Assembly: GCA_004151065.3 (NCBI GenBank)
Contig: NWUY0300015152.1
Location: 26,054 to 44,009, forward strand
From: Larix sibirica
Lineage: Eukaryota; Streptophyta; Pinopsida; Pinales; Pinaceae
DNA: 17,956 nucleotides
Direction: 5' to 3'
In this document: positions 17,513 to 17,956 of the stretch, piece after piece
How positions within the stretch are numbered: the first letter of the stretch is position 1
Layout of the letters: every line of letters begins with the position of its first letter
Program-made: the position numbers and the translations under genes
The notes under the pieces: generated by a model
The model's database searches: none
What the model saw: only the letters and a program-made list of their open reading frames with translations
Told to the model about the DNA's origin: nothing

Positions 17513-17956
17513 AACTCCTTAAATAAGGCAGTATAAAATTCCACCTCAATAGGTGTACAGGTTTTTCCTAAATAGATATGTTCCACGATACCAAGTTTCA
17601 CGAAGATGTCGATTGGAATCGTTTCCATGATGTTTGCTAGATTTCCTTCAGAAAACACATCGTGTGTAGTGATGGAAATCTTAGTTTGGACAATATCCGA
17701 TGAAATGGTGGGTTTTTTGTCAGGTTCTACTGCATGGATCGTAGGGAAGGATGAGCGATGATGGTGATCTTCCCATTGTGGTTCATCAATGCTCATGATC
17801 TCCATAATAGACTCGTCGGAAGGAAAATTCCATGAGAGGGAGTCGGTAAAGGGCAAGGATGAATTGATCCGAGATGGGAGAGGTGCCACCGTATGGTGGT
17901 CGATAGTATCGATCCAATCGGAAGTGGATTGAATCGCGTGGTATGTTGCTTGATTG
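17513..17956 (-). pseudogene. Ty3/gypsy polyprotein fragment (region between protease and RT)
   Basis: The minus frame is open from the window edge (first full codon at 17955) to the N, about 148 codons. It includes DEPQWEDHHHRSSF, then TIPIDIFVKLGIVEHIYLGK and EVEFYTALFKE. This is the recognisable plant gypsy segment between protease and reverse transcriptase, where 'I...V.PG..EH...G....EE...Y..LF.EF' leads into the RT. The sequence stops exactly at the 'LFKE' position, directly before the expected RT start, at the N and microsatellite. The frame is continuous and has no internal stop, so this copy may be younger than the other retroelements. Upstream it continues outside the window. Confidence 0.75.

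Overview
The window looks like nuclear DNA from a large, repeat-rich plant genome. It is A+T-rich, has no long intact reading frame, and holds several decayed retroelements of plant type: a LINE with DUF4283, CCHC, endonuclease, reverse transcriptase, zf-RVT and RNase H segments, a Ty3/gypsy gag relic, a Copia reverse-transcriptase start and a gypsy pol fragment. The repeat style reminded me of conifers, but that is an impression and the sequence does not prove it. No complete gene of known function is visible, and I see no prokaryotic or organellar signals.

Layout. 1-88 is the start of a Copia reverse-transcriptase region (minus strand), followed at about 230-710 by a gag relic of a different retroelement class. 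1415-2412 holds two diverged copies of a ~375-bp repeat. The first copy is split by a ~240-bp, more G+C-rich insertion flanked by 6-bp direct repeats, and the second copy preserves the empty site. A ~20-bp minisatellite lies at 2855-2933. 2934-5740 is non-coding repeat DNA containing an ~880-bp direct duplication whose two copies meet exactly at a single N (4861), most simply explained as an unmerged contig overlap. 5741-7800 is mostly unassigned, with a 73-bp tandem duplication and one possible unrecognised exon (about 6990-7227, minus).

About 7790-13700 is one old LINE on the minus strand, nearly complete in domain order but broken by stops, frameshifts and loss of the front of its endonuclease. 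About 13990-14880 is a second LINE relic in the same orientation. 15341-15793 is the most gene-like stretch: a plus-strand TATA box followed by a small reading frame with a perfectly in-frame 48-bp duplication, and, facing it, a minus-strand TATA box followed by a signal-peptide-like first exon. A tRNA-derived SINE-like element lies between them and ends both frames. 15800-17460 is A+T-rich with short repeats. At the right edge a gypsy polyprotein frame (minus) enters from outside and stops at a microsatellite carrying a second single N (17512).

The genes do not form a working unit. This is a layered retroelement region with two possible small gene starts. Nothing here supports a new multi-gene system. 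The items most worth checking are the SINE between the two facing promoters, the insertion with its preserved empty site, and the two places where a single N coincides with a structural break.
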